A stretch of 64,000 bases of DNA. Source: Lingula anatina (taxonomy: Eukaryota > Brachiopoda > Lingulata > Lingulida > Lingulidae). The stretch spans positions 502,149-566,148 of the forward strand of contig NW_019775769.1 in assembly GCF_001039355.2 (NCBI RefSeq). The letters run 5' to 3'. This document shows positions 63,693 to 64,000 of the stretch, one piece after another. The notes below the pieces were generated by a model. The model worked only from the letters and a program-made list of their open reading frames with translations, was not told the DNA's origin and ran no database searches. The position numbers and the translations under genes are program-made. The number at the start of each line of letters is the position of its first letter. Position 1 is the stretch's first letter.

Positions 63693-64000
63693 CTAAGGAC
63701 GGGGGGAAAATGAAAGGAAAAAATGTCATGCAGGAGAAAAATGCACTGTGAAAAATCACAAGAGGGCTACAATTGCCAATATATCATTTTGCGCCATGCA
63801 AATCAAGAGGATTACTCAGGAATGGTGTTCTCTGCTGTGAAAGCCACTGTAAACAAGGGGTAATAAAAATTTCACCTGAAAGTGTGTTGTTTTGGGTGTT
63901 GCCTCCAGAGAGGGGGGGGGGGGAAGGGACCAGGGCATTGCTTGGTAAAGGAAAAGCTTAAATGTACGAACTTTGTGGCATGCACTGATAGGATTTGTTT

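Overview
The window is intron-rich animal DNA: AT-rich, full of microsatellites, with GT-AG introns of 0.2-3 kb and short exons. The genes (an MTSS1/MIM actin regulator, a DOK-type PH-PTB adaptor and phospholipase C-gamma) point to a bilaterian. A secreted, tyrosine-rich tandem-repeat protein would fit a marine invertebrate such as a mollusc or another lophotrochozoan, but the phylum is inference. No rRNA, tRNA, CRISPR array or bacterial-type operon was seen. || Layout. 1-19.4 kb has no recognisable conserved gene. On the minus strand it holds three ATG-plus-donor segments, all ending in phase 0, that look like alternative first exons of a gene continuing off the left edge. On the plus strand it holds a possible two-exon small secreted peptide. 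19.4-34.9 kb: thirteen plus-strand exons of an MTSS1 homologue, from mid I-BAR domain to the C-terminal WH2 motif, followed by a long 3' UTR. Its N-terminal exons were not found upstream. 35.4-44.85 kb: a four-exon DOK-like adaptor on the minus strand, convergent with MTSS1; its second intron carries a 2-kb direct duplication joined at a single N. 49.57-53.64 kb: a seven-exon plus-strand gene for a secreted Cys-rich protein ending in [S/T]-Y-[G/S/A]-S-F-[K/N]-A-P octapeptide repeats. 57.0-63.7 kb: the 3' half of a PLC-gamma gene on the minus strand (SH3, C-terminal half of the split PH, catalytic Y half, C2, helical tail), running off the right edge. || For every gene the exon coordinates were chosen so that splice phases match and the joined length is a multiple of three. 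|| Recurrent oddities: (i) parts of exons with their splice sites are copied into adjacent introns in both MTSS1 and PLC-gamma; (ii) two near-identical tandem duplications each join at a single N, which suggests uncollapsed haplotypes rather than biology; (iii) an MTSS1 exon pair is duplicated and the intron between uses a GC-AG donor; (iv) two short inverted-repeat elements resemble MITEs. MTSS1, DOK and PLC-gamma all act near the plasma membrane in actin or tyrosine-kinase signalling, but nothing shows that they form one system. The least explained gene is the tyrosine-rich repeat protein.
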